DNA of 64,000 nucleotides from Zeaxanthinibacter sp. PT1 (GCF_028464225.1 NZ_JAQPCN010000001.1:558001-622000), one strand, 5' to 3'; positions 16,812 through 26,666 are shown, counted from the first letter of the stretch. The notes: generated by a model not told the origin, from the sequence alone. Numbers and translations: made by a program.

Positions 16812-17810
16812 TTACTTAAGGTCTTGTGCTGCCTTGAGCAGAAGATCTTTGGTCGCCATGATCCCGGCTTCTTCTCCCATTTTGTCTCCTTCATATTCTA
16901 CGCCGATAAACCCGGTATAGCCGGCATCCTTGACGATTTGGAGCACCCTGCTGTAGTCTATTTCTGTTTCGTTCCCCGCTTCGTCAAAATCATGTGACTT
17001 AGCGCTGACGGCTTTAGCATAGGGCATCAATTCTTTTACGCCTTTATAAATATCGTACTGTTCTTCACAAGTCCACGAACCGTCATCGCCGTAATTTCTT
17101 TTGATACAGAAGTTACCGAAATCAGGCAGCGTTCCGCAGTTCTCCATACCGACTTTCTCCATGACCTCTGCCAGTTTTTCAGCATTAGAAGACAGCCCAC
17201 CGTGGTTCTCGACCAGGATGTTGATATTTTTATCTTTAGCATAGGTAGCCAGGCCGGTGAGTCCGTCTACAGAATTGGAAACCCATTCCTCCGGGTTTTC
17301 ACTGCCGGAAAGATTCACCCGGATCGCATGACAGCCCATTGCAGCAGCAGCGTCTACCCACTTATAGTGGTTCTCTATCGCCTTTTTCCGGGCAGCAGCA
17401 TCTGAAGTAGCCAGGTCTCCCTGCCCGTCTATCATGATCAAAACATTTTTCAGACCATGTTTTTCTGCAGCGGCATTAGACTTATCTACAAAAGCAGCCA
17501 TAGCCTCCGCTGAATAATTTGCAGCTTTTAGTTCTTTATCATATAATTGGCTTACGTATTCCAGTCCGCTGAAACCCCACGCTTTTGCTTTCTCTGCAAA
17601 CGAATAGGGATCTGCCCCATCTTCATTGATCATACGGTGCATGGACCATTGTGCAAGTGAAAGCTTAAAAAAAGGATCCACCGTTTCCGTAGTCAGCGCT
17701 TCCTTAGGTTTTTCGTCATCTTTCTTTTCTTCTTTACAGGAATTGAATACGAGCAACGCTATTGAAAAAAATGTCAAGGATGCCCTTAGTACTAAATTGT
17801 TTTTGATCAT
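16812..17810 (-). CDS. TIM-barrel sugar isomerase-like lipoprotein
   Basis: A 332-aa lipoprotein (signal to LLVFNSC, Cys about 25) with a Lys/Glu-rich linker. The xylose-isomerase-like TIM barrel follows: LSLAQWSMHRM, AWGFSGLEYVSQLY, ILVENHGGLSSNAEKLAEV, LPDFGNF, KSHDFDEAGNETEIDY, GYTGFIGVEYEG. The Glu, Asp, His and Glu positions fit a metal site. It is unusual for such an enzyme to be membrane-anchored outside the cytoplasm, which points to periplasmic keto-sugar processing. It is the first gene of the minus-strand half of the island. Confidence 0.87.
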   Translation of the reverse strand: MIKNNLVLRASLTFFSIALLVFNSCKEEKKDDEKPKEALTTETVDPFFKLSLAQWSMHRMINEDGADPYSFAEKAKAWGFSGLEYVSQLYDKELKAANYSAEAMAAFVDKSNAAAEKHGLKNVLIMIDGQGDLATSDAAARKKAIENHYKWVDAAAAMGCHAIRVNLSGSENPEEWVSNSVDGLTGLATYAKDKNINILVENHGGLSSNAEKLAEVMEKVGMENCGTLPDFGNFCIKRNYGDDGSWTCEEQYDIYKGVKELMPYAKAVSAKSHDFDEAGNETEIDYSRVLQIVKDAGYTGFIGVEYEGDKMGEEAGIMATKDLLLKAAQDLK

Positions 17811-18011
17811 GGTGTTTTTGCTTAGTCTTATAAATATTTGGTTATGATTCCGGGCATGGTAAATCCGGCCCTGTTTCTACTGAAAAATAGTGGCCCAGCT
17901 TGTTAAGCTTTCAATTACGGGGTTTTCACTATTCCTAAAATACCCCTGAGAACACTGCGAACTTAGGGGAAATAATGAATTTTAAATGTAGAAATTTTAT
18001 TTAATATTTAA

Positions 18012-18019
18012 TACTTTTA
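18012..18019 (+). promoter_or_regulatory. Possible -7 element of the GMC operon
   Basis: TACTTTTA, one mismatch from the Bacteroidota TAnnTTTG box, lies 20 nt before the ATG at 18040. No clear -33 TTG was found. Confidence 0.25.
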
Positions 18020-18039
18020 GCAAATAAACAATCCCAAAC

Positions 18040-19752
18040 ATGAGTAAATTCTATTACAATGAAGAGCAGGAATCGTATGATGCGATTGTTGTAGGAACAG
18101 GTATCAGTGGAGGCTGGGCCGCGAAAGAATTGTGTGAAAACGGCTTAAAGACACTAGTCCTGGACCGGGGACGCATGGTAAAACACATCGAGGATTACCC
18201 TACAGCCAACATGGATGACTGGGATTTCCCGAACCGCGGAGAATTACCCAGGGAAGAAAAAGCCAAGCAGGAAAAACAGGCGAGGACCGGGTATACGGTA
18301 AAAGCTCCCCATAATTTCTGGTTTGTAAATGACCTGGAACACCCTTACAACGAAACCAAACGATTTGACTGGATGCGTGGATACCACGTAGGGGGGCGTT
18401 CTATTATGTGGGGACGTCATAGCTACCGCTGGAGTGACCTTGATTTTGAAGCCAATCGTCGGGATGGGATTGCCGTAGACTGGCCGGTAAGATATAAGGA
18501 CATAGCCCCCTGGTATGATAAGGTAGAATCCTTTATCGGGGTAACCGGTGAAAAACTGGGATTATCACAATTACCCGATGGGGTTTTTGAGCCCATGATG
18601 GAACTGAATTGCGTGGAACAGCAATTCCGCGAGCGTGTAGGGGAAAATTTTGACGGCCGAGTGGTTACCGCCGGGCGTGTTGCTCATATAAACAGTGATA
18701 AACAATATGATGGACGTATCCGTTGTCAATACAGGAACAGATGTATTCGCGGATGTCCTTTTGGGTCCTACTTCAGCAGTAACTCCTCTACCCTGCCTGC
18801 AGCAGAGCGTACAGGTAATATGACCCTTAGACCGGATTCTATTGTTCACGAAGTAATGTACGATCCGGATACCAAGCGAGCTACAGGGGTCAAAGTGATT
18901 GACAGGCTCACCAAAGAAGAATTCGAGTTCAAGGCCAAGGTAGTATTCCTATGTGCCTCTTCTATCGCTTCTACTTCTATCCTGATGCAATCTAAATCTG
19001 ACCGCTTCCCGAACGGGATGGGGAACGATTCTGACCAGTTAGGACGAAATATCATGGACCATCACCTCGGGGTGGGCGCCAGTGGTAAGATCGAAGGATT
19101 TGACGATAAATATTACAAAGGAAGAAAACCAAACGGGGTTTATATTCCGCGATTCCGTAACCTGGGAGGCAGCTCTAACCGGAACGACTACATCCGCGGC
19201 TACGGCTACCAGGGAGGTGCCGGCAGGGGCAATTGGACAGATGCTATTGCCGAAATGTCTCACGGTAAAGCCTTGAAAGAAGCCATTATGAAACCTGGTG
19301 GCTGGACCATGGGCATAGGCGGTTTTGGGGAAGTTTTGCCCTACGAGGACAACCGCATGACCCTGGATTACGATAAATTGGACGGCTGGGGATTACCCAC
19401 AGTGACCTTTGATGCCGAATTCAAGGAGAATGAATGGAACATGCGGAAGGATATGCAGGAACAAGCCGTTGAAATGCTGGAAAAAGCAGGGGCTAAGGAT
19501 GTGCAAGGTTTTGACAACCCGGGTGCCCTGGGTCTTGGGATCCATGAAATGGGAACTGCCCGAATGGGAAGGAATCCCAACACCTCGGTGCTGAATGGCT
19601 ATAACCAGGTACACGCCGTGCCTAACGTCTTTGTCACCGACGGAGCATTCATGACCTCGGCCTCTTGCGTAAACCCTTCACTGACCTATATGGCGTTTAC
19701 CGCCAGGGCCGTAGACCACGCCGTAAAAGAACTTAAAAAAGGAAACATCTAA
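18040..19752 (+). CDS. GMC-family oxidoreductase (FAD; likely glycoside 3-dehydrogenase subunit)
   Basis: A 570-aa FAD enzyme. The dinucleotide-binding motif AIVVGTGISGGWAAKEL is near residues 15-31. GGRSIMWGRHSYRW near 115-128 is the FAD/substrate region and CRYNRCI...GCPFGS marks Cys residues in the middle. The C-terminal GMC block HEMGTARMG...NVFVTDGAFMTSASCVNPSLTYMA contains catalytic His and Asn. It has no signal peptide; the next gene's twin-arginine signal may carry it out. With the subunit-3 partner it resembles bacterial glucoside 3-dehydrogenases. Confidence 0.9.
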   Translation: MSKFYYNEEQESYDAIVVGTGISGGWAAKELCENGLKTLVLDRGRMVKHIEDYPTANMDDWDFPNRGELPREEKAKQEKQARTGYTVKAPHNFWFVNDLEHPYNETKRFDWMRGYHVGGRSIMWGRHSYRWSDLDFEANRRDGIAVDWPVRYKDIAPWYDKVESFIGVTGEKLGLSQLPDGVFEPMMELNCVEQQFRERVGENFDGRVVTAGRVAHINSDKQYDGRIRCQYRNRCIRGCPFGSYFSSNSSTLPAAERTGNMTLRPDSIVHEVMYDPDTKRATGVKVIDRLTKEEFEFKAKVVFLCASSIASTSILMQSKSDRFPNGMGNDSDQLGRNIMDHHLGVGASGKIEGFDDKYYKGRKPNGVYIPRFRNLGGSSNRNDYIRGYGYQGGAGRGNWTDAIAEMSHGKALKEAIMKPGGWTMGIGGFGEVLPYEDNRMTLDYDKLDGWGLPTVTFDAEFKENEWNMRKDMQEQAVEMLEKAGAKDVQGFDNPGALGLGIHEMGTARMGRNPNTSVLNGYNQVHAVPNVFVTDGAFMTSASCVNPSLTYMAFTARAVDHAVKELKKGNI

Positions 19753-20417
19753 TGGACAGAAGAAAAGCACTCAAAAATATGGGGTTATCGCTGGGTTATG
19801 CCGTGGCGACACCAACCCTGATAAGCCTGATGCAAAGTTGCCAGCAGGAGAAAGCCATGGTATGGACGCCCGATTTCTTTTCCCAAGAAGAAGGCGCCGC
19901 AGTGACCAAACTGGTGGATATCATCCTGCCGAAAACCGACACCCCTGCAGCTTCTGAAGTCCAGGTTCACTTATTTATCGATCGCCTGGCGAACGAGGTA
20001 ATGGATAAGGAAAAGCAAGATCTATTTAGACTGGGGATGAGCAGGTTTATGGAAGAAGCCGTACGTGTTTCCGGAAAGGAGAAGGCGGAAGATTTGGAAG
20101 CAGAAGACCTGGAACCCATACTGGCAGAAGCCTTGAAAAACACTAAGGAAGAGGAAGTGCAGATGTTTGAAAGCATCACCAATTACCAGGAGGCGGTCTC
20201 CCAGGGGAAAGCTGTTACCCTGGATGACGGGATTGCCCGCTTCTCTTTTGCAAATAACCTTCGCGGTTTAACGATATGGGGCTACAGTACTTCAGAATAC
20301 ATTGGGGAAGAAGTACTGGCATATCTCCCGGTTCCCGGGCAATACATAGCCTGTGACGATGTGGAAACCCTTACGGGGGGAAAAGCATGGTCTATCGGGA
20401 TATCTAATTATGAATAG
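19752..20417 (+). CDS. Gluconate 2-dehydrogenase subunit 3-family protein
   Basis: A 221-aa small subunit. MDRRKALKNMGLSLGY carries a twin-arginine-like RR motif followed by a lipobox-like LISLMQSC. The domain includes FFSQEEGAAVTKLVDIILPK...DTPAASEVQVHLFIDRLA, typical of PF13618-type subunits. It overlaps the GMC stop by one base (TAATG), implying a 1:1 complex. It likely exports and anchors the GMC flavoprotein. No cytochrome c subunit is in the window, so the electron acceptor is unknown. Confidence 0.88.
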   Translation: MDRRKALKNMGLSLGYAVATPTLISLMQSCQQEKAMVWTPDFFSQEEGAAVTKLVDIILPKTDTPAASEVQVHLFIDRLANEVMDKEKQDLFRLGMSRFMEEAVRVSGKEKAEDLEAEDLEPILAEALKNTKEEEVQMFESITNYQEAVSQGKAVTLDDGIARFSFANNLRGLTIWGYSTSEYIGEEVLAYLPVPGQYIACDDVETLTGGKAWSIGISNYE

Positions 20418-21330
20418 ACGAAATTTTATACAGACAAGTGCCCTTTCCGGCGGAGCGATCTCCTTGGGAGGGGCATTTGCCTTTGGTGCAAATTCCCCTG
20501 TCAGGGCCAAGCATGAATTCGGCCTGCGTTACGCCCCGCATTTGGGAATGTTCAAAGCAAACGCAGGGGATGACCCCATTGAACAGCTTAAATTCATGGC
20601 AAAGCAGGGATTCCGTGCATTTGAGGATAACGAAATGGGCAGTAGGACAGTAGAGGAACAGCAACGGATAGCCGACACACTTAAAGAACTAGGGATAAGC
20701 ATGGGGGTTTTTGTCGCCCATACCATTTACTGGAATGAAGCCAACCTTGCCTCAGGAGATCCGGGGAAGCAGGAGGAATTTCTGCAAGAGATCAAAGCGT
20801 CTGTCGCTGTAGCCAAAAGAGTAGGCGCAACCTGGATGACCGTTGTTCCGGGACATACGGATCCCAGGCTTGCTATGGGCTACCAGACCGCTAATGTGAT
20901 TGACAGCCTTAAGAAGGCCAGTGCTATCCTGGAGCCCCACGGATTAGTAATGGTCCTGGAACCTTTAAACTTTTACAATCATCCCGGCCTTTTCCTTACC
21001 GGTTCACCCCAGGCTTACGAGATTTGCCAAGCCGTTAACTCCCCATCCTGCAAGATCCTCTTTGATATTTACCACCAACAGATACAGGAAGGCAACCTGA
21101 TCCCCAATATGGTACGATGCTGGGACGAGATCGCCTACATACAGATCGGCGATAACCCGGGCAGGAACGAGCCCACCACCGGGGAGATTAATTATAAGAA
21201 CATCTTCAGCTGGCTGCACCGCAAAGGATACGATGGTATACTGGGGATGGAGCACGGGAATTCCAAACCAGGCAAGGAAGGGGAAATAGCCGTCATACAT
21301 GCCTATAAAGAAGTAGATGTGACCGCCTAA
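20410..21330 (+). CDS. TIM-barrel isomerase-like protein (hydroxypyruvate-isomerase type), Tat-exported
   Basis: A 306-aa protein. ATG 20410 overlaps the previous stop by 8 nt and begins MNRRNFIQTSALSGGAIS, a twin-arginine signal; a start at 20353 would hide it. The TIM barrel shows LKFMAKQGFRAFEDNE, TWMTVVPGHTDPRLAMGYQ, MVLEPLNFYNHPGLFL, KILFDIYHQQIQEGN, IQIGDNPGRNEPTTGEI and ILGMEHGNS. The Glu/Asp/His/Glu metal site is intact and resembles hydroxypyruvate isomerase and related sugar isomerases. It is in one operon with the GMC complex. Confidence 0.88.
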   Translation: MNRRNFIQTSALSGGAISLGGAFAFGANSPVRAKHEFGLRYAPHLGMFKANAGDDPIEQLKFMAKQGFRAFEDNEMGSRTVEEQQRIADTLKELGISMGVFVAHTIYWNEANLASGDPGKQEEFLQEIKASVAVAKRVGATWMTVVPGHTDPRLAMGYQTANVIDSLKKASAILEPHGLVMVLEPLNFYNHPGLFLTGSPQAYEICQAVNSPSCKILFDIYHQQIQEGNLIPNMVRCWDEIAYIQIGDNPGRNEPTTGEINYKNIFSWLHRKGYDGILGMEHGNSKPGKEGEIAVIHAYKEVDVTA

Positions 21331-21449
21331 TCTGAAACACTCAGACTGTACACCTTGCCGTTCTTAGAAATTAATTGGCTGTTCTTTCACAGCAATTTAA
21401 CGACTCCTTTAGAAAGAATGCCATAGCTCTCCACGTCTAATGAAGGGCT

Positions 21450-21533
21450 ATGGAAACCTATATCCTATTTCTTGCCGTGTACGCGGTACTGCTCTTACTG
21501 GGAAAATTAATGTACCAGGCGTTTAAAAAGTGA
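21450..21533 (+). CDS. Tiny single-span membrane protein (27 aa)
   Basis: The frame METYILFLAVYAVLLLLG... ends YQAFKK. It has one hydrophobic helix and a basic tail. Its resemblance in size, layout and a shared YQAF motif to a second frame 110 bp downstream suggests both are real. No ribosome-binding site is obvious, which is normal in Bacteroidota. CCATAGC (21421-21427) can pair with GCTATGG (21447-21453), which covers the start codon. Confidence 0.45.
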   Translation: METYILFLAVYAVLLLLGKLMYQAFKK

Positions 21534-21642
21534 GCTGTCTGGGCGAAAATGTGCTCATTAGGTTTAAATTTTAACGTTATCCGGACGTCCGGGCTACACC
21601 TCTTTTGCGTATATACCTCAATATCAACTTAAACCCCGCAGC

Positions 21643-21729
21643 ATGGACGTTTCGGTTCTCCTACTTTTTATTTACATCTTCTTATTAGTGGCTTCTTACC
21701 AGGCTTTCAGAGGTTTTATTTCAAAATAA
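21643..21729 (+). CDS. Tiny single-span membrane protein (28 aa), paralogue
   Basis: The frame MDVSVLLLFIYIFLLVA is followed by SYQAFRGFISK. It has one membrane helix and a basic C-terminus. The YQAF motif follows the helix as in the upstream neighbour. Function is unknown; small membrane regulators or stress peptides are possible. Confidence 0.45.
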   Translation: MDVSVLLLFIYIFLLVASYQAFRGFISK

Positions 21730-21779
21730 GCCGGGAAGAACTACTGTTCTTTCGCCTTGTAGAACACATAAAACTCGCG

Positions 21780-21836
21780 GGAAAAAAATACCCCGGGCGA
21801 TTTCGTTGTGCAGGCACATTGAAATGACCGGGGTAT
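21780..21836 (-). terminator. Rho-independent terminator of the nrdA transcript
   Basis: ATACCCCGG (21788-21796) pairs with CCGGGGTAT (21828-21836). Inner arms ATTTC/GAAAT and GTGC/GCAC make a two-tier stem. On the minus strand it is followed by a T-run. Confidence 0.75.
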
Positions 21837-21861
21837 CCTGATCAAGAATAAACACTAAAGC

Positions 21862-24345
21862 TTAAGAACCGCACATCAGGCAATCGTCATCTGCCTGGCC
21901 TTCTTTGGCACGTGCAATCAGCATCTTCATTTCTTCAGGGCTCATCGGGCTGGTATCTGCCTCTTCAGAAGCCACCGGAGTTGGCTTTACGTCCATAGCG
22001 GCCGTTACTTCTTTAGGCGGAGCAGCTGCAACTGACATTTCAGGAACCGCAGTTTCTTCCGGAGCTTCTTTCTTCTTACTGTTATCCAGGGTGAACTTAA
22101 TGGCATCTACTGCCGCTTTGGTCCTCAGGTAATACATCCCTGTCTTTAATCCACTCTTCCAGGCATAGAAATGCATAGAGGTCAGCTTGGAGTAATTGGC
22201 ATTTTCCATAAAGAGATTCAGCGACTGGCTTTGGTCGATAAAGTATCCCCTGTGGCGACTCATATCAATGATGTCTTTCATACTCAGTTCCCATACAGTC
22301 TTGTACAGCTCCTTGATTTCCTCAGGGATGCCGTCAATATGCTGAACAGAACCGTTCGCACGCATCAGCTCCTGTTTTAAGTCCTCATTCCACAGGCCTA
22401 GCTCTACTAGGTCTTCTAACAGGTGTTTGTTAACCACGATGAATTCACCGGACAGTACTCTCCTGGTATAAATGTTTGAAGTATAAGGCTCAAAACACTC
22501 GTTGTTTCCAAGGATCTGCGAGGTAGAAGCGGTTGGCATCGGCGCCACTAAAAGGGAGTTACGAACCCCGTGCTTTTTAACGCTTTTGCGAAGTTTTGCC
22601 CAGTCCCATCTTCCGGACAGTTCTTCATCCTTAATCCCCCAAAGGTTATGCTGGAACTCTCCCTGGGAGATTGGCGATCCTTCATAGCTCTGGTAAACCC
22701 CTTCTTCCTGAGCCATTTCCATGGAGGCGGTAACAGCTGCAAAATACAGGGTTTCAAAGATCTCCTGGTTCAAAGTCTTTGCCTCATCACTGGTAAAAGG
22801 AAGGCGCAGCATAATAAATGCATCTGCCAGTCCCTGCACTCCTAACCCAATAGGGCGATGACGCATATTAGAATTTTCAGCTTCCTTGATCGGGTAGTAA
22901 TTTCTATCGATAACCCTGTTCAGGTTTTTAGTCACGCGTTTGGTGACCCTGAATAATTCTTTATGATCAAACTGCCCGTTCTTAATAAACATTGGCAGTG
23001 CGATAGACGCCAGGTTACAAACCGCTACCTCGTCCGGGGAAGTGTACTCCATGATCTCGGTACAGAGATTAGAAGAACGGATGGTTCCCAGGTTCTTCTG
23101 GTTACTCTTGCGGTTGGCAGCATCTTTATAGAGCATGTATGGGGTTCCGGTTTCTATCTGGGACTCCAGTATCTTTTCCCAAAGATCTCTAGCCTTGATT
23201 GTCTTACGCCCTTTTCCTTCGGCTTCGTACTTCAGGTAGCGCTCTTCAAATTCCTCACTGTGGTGGTCATATAGTCCCGGGCACTCGTTAGGACACATCA
23301 GGGTCCATTCCTGGTTAGCCTCTACCCTTTTCATAAAAAGGTCCGGCACCCACATGGCGTAAAAAAGATCTCTTGCCCTCATTTCTTCTTTCCCGTGGTT
23401 CTTCTTCAGATCCAGGAAATCAAAGATATCTGCATGCCATGGTTCTACGTAAATGGCGAAACTTCCTTTTCTTTTCCCTCCTCCTTGGTCTACATAACGC
23501 GCTGTATCGTTAAAGACTTTTAGCATGGGTACAATCCCGTTAGATGTTCCGTTAGTACCGGCGATATAAGAGCCCGTAGCCCTGATATTGTGGATAGAAA
23601 GTCCTATCCCCCCGGCAGACTGGGAAATCTTGGCCGTACTTTTCAGCGTATCGTAAATCCCGTCAATACTGTCATCTTTCATCGCTAACAGGAAGCATGA
23701 TGACATCTGTGGCTTAGGAGTACCGGCATTGAAAAGCGTTGGGGTAGCATGCGTAAAGAACTTCTTAGACATCAGTTCGTAGGTCTCCTTGGCTGCCTCT
23801 AAATCATCCAGGTGTATCCCGACAGCAACACGCATCAGCATATGCTGCGGACGTTCGGCGATCTTACCATTGATCTTCAGCAGGTAAGAACGCTCCAGGG
23901 TTTTAAATCCAAAGTAGTCGTACCCAAAATCCCGGTTATAAATAATGGTACTGTCCAATTCGGCTGCATTATCAGAGATCACCTTAAAAACCTCATCAGA
24001 CACCAGTGGTGCTTTTTTACCAGTTCGCGGATTTACATATTCATAAAGATCCTGCATGGTTTCCGAGAAGGATTTCTTGGTATTCTTATGCAGGTTAGAA
24101 ACGGAAATACGGGCAGCTAATTTGGCGTAATCCGGGTGTGTCGTGGTCATGGTAGCAGCGATCTCTGCTGCCAGGTTATCCAGTTCCGAGGTAGTTACCC
24201 CATCGTATAATCCTTCAATGACGCGCATGGCGACTTTTACTGGGTCTACGAGTTCGTTTAAGCCATAACATAACTTACGAACACGGGCCGTGATCTTATC
24301 GAACATAATCGGCTCTTTTCTTCCGTCTCTTTTTACTACGAACAT
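21862..24345 (-). CDS. nrdA: Ribonucleoside-diphosphate reductase, alpha subunit (class I)
   Basis: An 827-aa catalytic subunit reducing NDPs to dNDPs. The N-terminal ATP-cone ([20 protein letters not shown], residues 1-90) is the allosteric activity site. [19 protein letters not shown] near 216-234 has the active-site Cys. [20 protein letters not shown] near 430 carries the NxCxE catalytic motif and [20 protein letters not shown] near 605 the second. The C-terminus CLMCGS provides the redox Cys pair. An Ala/Pro/Glu linker (about 760-805) precedes it. Downstream of nrdB on the same strand, 123 bp away. Confidence 0.96.
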   Translation of the reverse strand: MFVVKRDGRKEPIMFDKITARVRKLCYGLNELVDPVKVAMRVIEGLYDGVTTSELDNLAAEIAATMTTTHPDYAKLAARISVSNLHKNTKKSFSETMQDLYEYVNPRTGKKAPLVSDEVFKVISDNAAELDSTIIYNRDFGYDYFGFKTLERSYLLKINGKIAERPQHMLMRVAVGIHLDDLEAAKETYELMSKKFFTHATPTLFNAGTPKPQMSSCFLLAMKDDSIDGIYDTLKSTAKISQSAGGIGLSIHNIRATGSYIAGTNGTSNGIVPMLKVFNDTARYVDQGGGKRKGSFAIYVEPWHADIFDFLDLKKNHGKEEMRARDLFYAMWVPDLFMKRVEANQEWTLMCPNECPGLYDHHSEEFEERYLKYEAEGKGRKTIKARDLWEKILESQIETGTPYMLYKDAANRKSNQKNLGTIRSSNLCTEIMEYTSPDEVAVCNLASIALPMFIKNGQFDHKELFRVTKRVTKNLNRVIDRNYYPIKEAENSNMRHRPIGLGVQGLADAFIMLRLPFTSDEAKTLNQEIFETLYFAAVTASMEMAQEEGVYQSYEGSPISQGEFQHNLWGIKDEELSGRWDWAKLRKSVKKHGVRNSLLVAPMPTASTSQILGNNECFEPYTSNIYTRRVLSGEFIVVNKHLLEDLVELGLWNEDLKQELMRANGSVQHIDGIPEEIKELYKTVWELSMKDIIDMSRHRGYFIDQSQSLNLFMENANYSKLTSMHFYAWKSGLKTGMYYLRTKAAVDAIKFTLDNSKKKEAPEETAVPEMSVAAAPPKEVTAAMDVKPTPVASEEADTSPMSPEEMKMLIARAKEGQADDDCLMCGS

Positions 24346-24468
24346 GTGTTTAGTTGATTTTAGGTGATACGTTGCTTATGTCGTACTTCGGCAGGAAGCA
24401 CAACCGGGATCTATATTGAGAGCATATCTCCCTTTTAGGGGGGTGTATGCGGATGGATTGTTTACTAT

Positions 24469-25464
24469 TTAGAAATCTGCGTCGAAGCTGATCTTTTGTG
24501 CATCGGAATCCTGGTCTTTATTCAGTACACCGGCTTTCTGGTATTCAGAAACCCTCTTCTCAAAGAAGTTGGTTTTTCCCTGCAGGGAGATCATATCCAT
24601 AAAATCGAATGGATTGGTCGAATTATATACTTTCTCACACTCCAATTCAACCAACAGGCGGTCTGCCACGAATTCCAAGTATTGGGTCATGAGCTTAGCA
24701 TTCATCCCGATAAGACTTACAGGAAGCGACTCGGTGATGAATTCGCGCTCAATGTTCAACGCATCAACAATGATATCGGTAATACGGGATTTAGGCACTT
24801 TATTGACCAAGTGTTTATTGTGAAGGTGCACGGCGTAGTCACAATGCATCCCCTCGTCCCTTGAAATTAACTCGTTAGAGAAGGTTAAGCCGGGCATTAG
24901 GCCCCTCTTCTTCAGCCAGAAAATAGAGCAGAATGCTCCTGAGAAGAAAATCCCTTCTACTGCTGCAAATGCGATCAACCTTTCTGCAAAACTGGGAGAT
25001 TCTATCCATTTCAGGGCCCAGTCTGCCTTTTTCTTAATCGCGGGGAAGTTCTCTATAGCTGTGAAAAGAATATTCTTTTCCTTTTCGTCTTTTACGTAGG
25101 TATCGATTAGCAGTGAGTAGGTTTCCGAGTGGATGTTCTCCATCATGATCTGGAAGCCATAGAAGAACTTAGCTTCCGGGTACTGCACTTCGTTTACAAA
25201 ATTTTCCGCAAGGTTTTCATTTACTATGCCGTCTGACGCCGCAAAGAATGCCAATATGTGTTTGATGAAATACTTTTCATCATCCGATAGTTTATTATTC
25301 CAATCCGCAAGATCCTGGTGCAGGTCTATCTCTTCGGCGGTCCAGAAACAAGCTTCGCATTTCTTATACCACTCCCAGAGATCATGATGCTGAATAGGGA
25401 AGATCACAAAGCGACCTTCGTTTTCTGTTAAAATGGGTTCTACTGAAGATGATGACATAATCAA
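24469..25464 (-). CDS. nrdB: Ribonucleoside-diphosphate reductase, beta subunit (class Ia)
   Basis: A 331-aa R2 subunit holding the di-iron tyrosyl radical. The metal ligands and radical Tyr are visible. [12 protein letters not shown] near 107-118 has Glu, His three residues on, and Tyr four further on. [12 protein letters not shown] near 168-179 and [14 protein letters not shown] near 203-216 supply the second set. The start is MIMSSSS (an ATG two codons later is equally possible). The retained Tyr indicates a class Ia rather than class Ic enzyme. Confidence 0.95.
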   Translation of the reverse strand: MIMSSSSVEPILTENEGRFVIFPIQHHDLWEWYKKCEACFWTAEEIDLHQDLADWNNKLSDDEKYFIKHILAFFAASDGIVNENLAENFVNEVQYPEAKFFYGFQIMMENIHSETYSLLIDTYVKDEKEKNILFTAIENFPAIKKKADWALKWIESPSFAERLIAFAAVEGIFFSGAFCSIFWLKKRGLMPGLTFSNELISRDEGMHCDYAVHLHNKHLVNKVPKSRITDIIVDALNIEREFITESLPVSLIGMNAKLMTQYLEFVADRLLVELECEKVYNSTNPFDFMDMISLQGKTNFFEKRVSEYQKAGVLNKDQDSDAQKISFDADF

Positions 25465-25676
25465 TGCGTTTTAGTGTTAGTATGAAGTGCGAAAAGTTGT
25501 TCGTGTTGGGATAACAAAGATTTAAAAAAGGGTTCAATAAGAAAACCCAATTTCTCGTAATTGGTCTTAAAGTTTTTAACAGAATTTGTTGAAATCCACC
25601 CTCGGCAAGGAAGTTTACTAGGCCTGCGGGATGCATGGCAGTCTTAATAGAATTCTACAGAAAAAATTCGAAGCAG

Positions 25677-25718
25677 AATAAACCAAATAGTCGGTATTTT
25701 TATACTTTTTGGTTTATT
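25677..25718. repeat. Perfect 11-bp inverted repeat
   Basis: AATAAACCAAA (25677-25687) and TTTGGTTTATT (25708-25718) with a 20-nt AT-rich loop. It could be an operator or a weak terminator. Confidence 0.5.
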
Positions 25719-26143
25719 ATTATCATCCTAGCTTAAAGCATATTGTCATCTTACTTGAAGAAAGACAAAATGGTTGTTTGCAAATGGAATGGGAATAGCA
25801 GCGGAAGGTGTAAAAATCTATCAAACCGTACGATCCAAGAGGTTGCGTTGAAAATTTGTTATCACGACAAATGGATCTGCTGAACTAGGTAGTTCCCCCG
25901 AAACCTATATCCCGCAAATACCATGGCCAAAACTAGTTGGTCTGGTTATCCTGTTCGTGCAATTGCAACCATGGGATTCTGTTAAAACAGATGTGCCACC
26001 CTAGGATAAGCACTCCCTTCAGGATCGTACTTTTGGTTTGATAGTTATATAATTATCGGCTTCCCTGGAGATGCCGGATCGCTCTTGGATGAAATCTCAC
26101 CGGTTGAGCGTTTGTTGAAAATGGATATTCGTAATAATCTTCT

Positions 26144-26296
26144 TCAGGGCCTGTTTTCTGCATTGGCGATCAGTTCCGTTTCATCGGCCGCTATTACTAA
26201 TTTTGATTTCTGCTGATCCTCCAATTGCCTCTCGGTGATTGCTGCTAAGATCAGGGTGATGATCAAAATACAGAACAGTATCGCACACTTCTTCAT
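26144..26296 (-). CDS. Small membrane-anchored protein (50 aa)
   Basis: The frame starts MKKCAILFCILIITLILAA, a single N-terminal membrane anchor, followed by a charged tail ending ETELIANAENRP. It overlaps the stop of a preceding open frame as TGATG. No homologue is recognised. Coupling to the frame upstream and the clean anchor support coding. Confidence 0.4.
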   Translation of the reverse strand: MKKCAILFCILIITLILAAITERQLEDQQKSKLVIAADETELIANAENRP

Positions 26297-26454
26297 CAGT
26301 TCCCAGATTCGTTGGTCATTTTTTTGACACGCTGTGTATCAAGGGGAATCTTTGGAAGATCAAATGTAACCGATACTTCCCCGTTTTTAAGGGCATTTGT
26401 ATAATCTGCAGTAAATATTGTATAGATGGCGGCAATAAAAAGGGGATAATATTC
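26296..26454 (-). pseudogene. Open frame without a clear start, possible gene remnant
   Basis: A 52-codon stretch reads as plausible protein (EYYPLFIAAIYTIFTADYTN then EVSVTFDLPKIPLDTQRVKK) and stops in a TGATG overlap with the 50-aa frame. It has no ATG near its beginning and is closed upstream by a TGA. It may be the 3' end of a decayed gene, or use a non-ATG start. Confidence 0.3.
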
Positions 26455-26666
26455 TCAAGCAGAACAACCTACATTTCTTTTACGCTATATACAGCACTTA
26501 AAGCCGGTCTTTAATGCCCTCGTGACTACTTGCTATCCGATATTCGCTCTGTAAGCCTTCCCTATACTCATCCATACAAGAAAATGTTCCTTCCACATAT
26601 CTTTTGTAGGTACACTATTAACTCCTTCATATATTTGACTATCTTTCCTCTAAACAATTAAGTCTC

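Larger units (their letters stand above)
21331..21861. other. Intergenic region with two tiny membrane-protein genes and the nrdA terminator
   Basis: 531 bp with two short plus-strand frames (21450-21533 and 21643-21729), a hairpin over the first start codon, and the terminator of nrdA at the right end. Nothing else is recognised. Confidence 0.6.
25465..26666. other. 1.2-kb gene-poor region
   Basis: No normal-sized gene on either strand. It contains a long AT-rich inverted repeat (25677-25718) and, on the minus strand, two short coupled frames (26144-26454). A sequence near 25570 (TTTTTAACAGAATTTGTTG) upstream of nrdB is a weak imperfect palindrome. The rest is unrecognised and could be decayed genes. 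Confidence 0.55.

Noticed and set aside
25768-25881. 37-codon Cys-rich plus-strand frame
   Set aside because: No signal, no relative and no coupling to a neighbour; could be chance.
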